64,000 nucleotides of DNA from Bordetella parapertussis. Its GTDB lineage: Bacteria; Pseudomonadota; Gammaproteobacteria; Burkholderiales; Burkholderiaceae_D. The number at the start of each line of letters is the position of its first letter. Positions within the stretch are counted from its first letter, which is position 1. Shown here piece by piece: positions 62,281 through 64,000 of the stretch. The notes under the pieces were generated by a model. That model made no database searches. It worked only from the letters and a program-made list of their open reading frames with translations, and had not been told where the DNA came from. The translations under genes were made by a program, and so were the position numbers. The stretch covers positions 76,776 through 140,775 of the forward strand of contig CAMBFZ010000005.1 of assembly GCA_945866125.1 (NCBI GenBank), given 5' to 3'.

Positions 62281-62976
62281 ATGACTGTTACCCAAGACTT
62301 GTCGTTTATTTCCATGATTTCCAATGCATCAATACTGGTGAAACTGGTGATGGCACTGCTGATGATCGTATCAGCATTGAGCTGGAACTATATTTTTCGC
62401 AAAATGTTTGCGATTCGTGGTGCCAAATCGCAAACCGACAAATTCGAAGCCGCCTTCTTGTCCAACGACCTCAATACGCTTTACAATAAGGTAAAGTTGC
62501 GCCAGCAACAACTCAGTAACAAGGTCGGCGCGCTAGAACGTATCTTCAAAAAAGGCATGGACGAATACATCGAAGACAGTCCCTACTTCAATGGCAAAAA
62601 TATTGATACCAGTGCATCACTCGACGGTGCGCGCCGCGCTATGCGCGCCGCCTATCAACGCGAGATGGACGTACTCGAAGAGCACCTGTCCTTTCTGGCA
62701 TCGGTTGGCTCCGTATCGCCCTATGTGGGTTTGTTCGGCACGGTCTGGGGCATCATGAACGCGTTTCGCGGACTGGCTAATGTCCAACAGGCAACGTTGG
62801 CGTCAGTAGCGCCCGGCATTGCTGAGGCACTGGTCGCAACAGCAATCGGCCTGTTTGCGGCAATACCGGCGGTGGTGGCCTATAACCGCTTTTCGTATGA
62901 AATCGACCGGCTGGCCAACCGCCTCGAAAGCTTCATCGAAGAATTTTCAAACATCCTCAATCGCCAGGCCCGCTGA
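62281..62976 (+). CDS. tolQ: Tol-Pal system proton channel subunit TolQ
   Basis: A 231-residue inner-membrane protein with three helices: SNASILVKLVMALLMIVSAL near the start and two C-terminal segments (VGSVSPYVGLFGTVWGIMNA and GIAEALVATAIGLFAAIPAV). With TolR it forms the proton-driven motor that acts on TolA during outer-membrane constriction. The stop overlaps the tolR start (TGATG). Confidence 0.97.
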   Translation: MTVTQDLSFISMISNASILVKLVMALLMIVSALSWNYIFRKMFAIRGAKSQTDKFEAAFLSNDLNTLYNKVKLRQQQLSNKVGALERIFKKGMDEYIEDSPYFNGKNIDTSASLDGARRAMRAAYQREMDVLEEHLSFLASVGSVSPYVGLFGTVWGIMNAFRGLANVQQATLASVAPGIAEALVATAIGLFAAIPAVVAYNRFSYEIDRLANRLESFIEEFSNILNRQAR

Positions 62977-63398
62977 TGTTGCAAAGCTCTTCTTTGCGAA
63001 GTCGGCGTAGCCGCAAATTTAAGTCCGAGATCAATGTTGTTCCCTACATTGACGTTATGCTGGTGCTGCTGGTAATTTTCATGGTTGCCGCGCCCATCAC
63101 CAACCCAAGCGTCATTAATCTGCCAACGGCGGGTCGCTCCGCGCAGCCACCGACGGAATATATCGAAATCGTGCTCAAGCCCGAGGCGACTGCCACAATA
63201 GGCATTCATGATCAACAGTCTAAATTATGCAAAAGCCGGGACGACCTCGCCAGCCGCTTGTCTAGCCTTCACAAAATACATCCTGAGCTACCCGTATTGA
63301 TTTCGGCTGACAAAGATATTAAATACGACGAAGTTGTGCAGGCGATTGCCCAAGCCAACAAAATTGGGTTCAACCGCGTGGGCCTCTCAACCCGGTGA
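62976..63398 (+). CDS. tolR: Tol-Pal system protein TolR
   Basis: A 140-residue ExbD/TolR protein: a basic cytoplasmic head (SSSLRSRRSRKFKSEINVVP), one membrane helix with the conserved proton-relay Asp (YIDVMLVLLVIFMVAAPI) and a periplasmic domain ending KIGFNRVGLSTR. Coupled to tolQ by one shared base and followed seven bases later by tolA. Confidence 0.97.
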   Translation: MLQSSSLRSRRSRKFKSEINVVPYIDVMLVLLVIFMVAAPITNPSVINLPTAGRSAQPPTEYIEIVLKPEATATIGIHDQQSKLCKSRDDLASRLSSLHKIHPELPVLISADKDIKYDEVVQAIAQANKIGFNRVGLSTR

Positions 63399-63405
63399 CT
63401 TCGCC

Positions 63406-64000
63406 TTGACTAGTCCGGCCACCCCCTATCATATTCCGCCGCAGCCGGGTCACTGGCGGGCGATCGGGATGTCGTTCTTGGTGCACAGCATCCTGCTGGT
63501 ATTTTTATGGATAGGCGTGTCCTGGCAAAGCGTCACACCACTGGCCGTTCAGGCCGAGATATGGAACATCAGCCCACAAGAAGCGGCACCGCCACCACCA
63601 CCTGAGCCGCCTACCCCGCAGCCTGCAGTCGAGCCAAAGCCGGTACGTCCGCCCGCTGAAACATTAACACCAAAACCAGTCGTCGAACCCAAACTGGTTC
63701 CGACACCTAAGACGGCCGCTGAACCCAAACAACCCAAAATAAAAGCCATCGATCCTGACATTACGCTTGAAAAAGAAAAGAGACGCAAACAAGAGCAGCA
63801 CGACAAAGAACTTGCTGAAGAAAAAGCGCAAAAAGAGGTCGATCTCGAACGCAAAAAACTTGCTGAAGAAAAAGCGCAAAAAGAGGCCGATCTCGAACGC
63901 AAAAAACTTGCTGAAGAAAAAGCGCAAAAAGAGGCCGATCTCGAACGCAAAAAACTCGCCGAAGAAAAAGCGCAAAAAGAGGCCGATCTCGAACGCAAAA
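63406..64000 (+). CDS. tolA: Cell envelope integrity protein TolA (3' end beyond window)
   Basis: The open frame starts with a TTG at 63406 (TSPATPYHIPPQPGHWRAIG) seven bases after tolR; an ATG at 63469 is a less likely alternative, because relatives share the PYxIPPxPGxWRA segment before the helix. One membrane helix (SFLVHSILLVFLWIGVSW) is followed by a Pro-rich linker and then the long helical domain II made of KLAEEKAQKEADLERK repeats. It continues past the window, so the C-terminal domain III is not seen. TolA links the TolQR motor to Pal and the outer membrane. Confidence 0.93.
   Translation, partial: MTSPATPYHIPPQPGHWRAIGMSFLVHSILLVFLWIGVSWQSVTPLAVQAEIWNISPQEAAPPPPPEPPTPQPAVEPKPVRPPAETLTPKPVVEPKLVPTPKTAAEPKQPKIKAIDPDITLEKEKRRKQEQHDKELAEEKAQKEVDLERKKLAEEKAQKEADLERKKLAEEKAQKEADLERKKLAEEKAQKEADLERK
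63809..64000 (+). repeat. 48-bp tandem repeat in tolA, four copies to the window edge
   Basis: A 16-codon unit (KLAEEKAQKEADLERK) repeats at a 48-base period, with CTTGCTGAAG or CTCGCCGAAG starting at 63811, 63859, 63907 and 63955. The copies are nearly identical in DNA, only the first has Val in place of Ala and the fourth has two silent changes. It encodes part of the coiled domain II and probably continues beyond the window. Confidence 0.9.

Overview
The window is a contiguous piece of a Gram-negative bacterial chromosome, densely coded on both strands, and almost all of it is housekeeping. Protein content and gene order point to the Betaproteobacteria, order Burkholderiales, most likely family Oxalobacteraceae. 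The supporting blocks are methyltransferase-gloB, ffs-dnaX-ybaB-recR, glyA-nrdR next to minor pilin genes and ribD-ribE-ribBX-ribH-nusB, edd-eda divergent from pgi-zwf-hexR, and ybgC-tolQRA. The placement is inferred from gene order, not from a phylogeny. The first and last genes (methyltransferase, tolA) are cut by the window edges.

Layout: 1-3190 methyltransferase, gloB and mltD; 3179-8681 a yejABEF peptide importer operon (minus strand); 8855-12575 fabI, the DEAD-box helicase gene rhlE and selD; 12664-18720 a tightly overlapping four-gene cluster (LolD-like ATPase, FtsX-like permease, AttH/CrtC-like secreted protein, type I ABC exporter); 18734-20294 a SycD/LcrH-like TPR chaperone gene with an unknown partner; 20530-24896 thyA, folA, an amino acid decarboxylase gene and dcd; 24994-30513 hrpA divergent from argA-yggX; 30715-31137 an orphan gene; 31178-32891 rpiA and a LuxR-type regulator; 33301-41258 Entner-Doudoroff and pentose phosphate genes (edd-eda, pgi-zwf-hexR, tal); 41255-43159 a large low-GC orphan and a tiny membrane protein; 43189-47442 a CoA-transferase gene, recR, ybaB, dnaX and the 4.5S RNA gene; 47506-50571 ubiD and a lytic transglycosylase gene; 50677-58608 an aminotransferase gene, nusB, riboflavin genes and minor pilins; 58912-60857 nrdR, glyA and a ZTP riboswitch; 60998-64000 ydfG, ybgC, tolQ, tolR and tolA.

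The genes form recognisable working units. Glucose-6-phosphate is routed by zwf and pgi into edd-eda, with hexR as the local repressor and HexR-like operators in the divergent control region. thyA, folA, glyA (under a ZTP aptamer) and dcd serve folate and thymidylate metabolism. ubiD serves quinone synthesis, rib genes serve flavins, and tolQRA serves the cell envelope.

The least ordinary content is four small or low-GC genes set among conserved genes: the TPR chaperone and its 386-residue partner, a 140-residue orphan, and a 506-residue Ser/Pro/Thr-rich protein. The two long ones contain motifs (NPF, DPF, PPVPPK) that resemble ligands of eukaryotic adaptor domains. I read them as candidate type III secretion substrates. 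No secretion apparatus gene lies in the window, so this remains a hypothesis.
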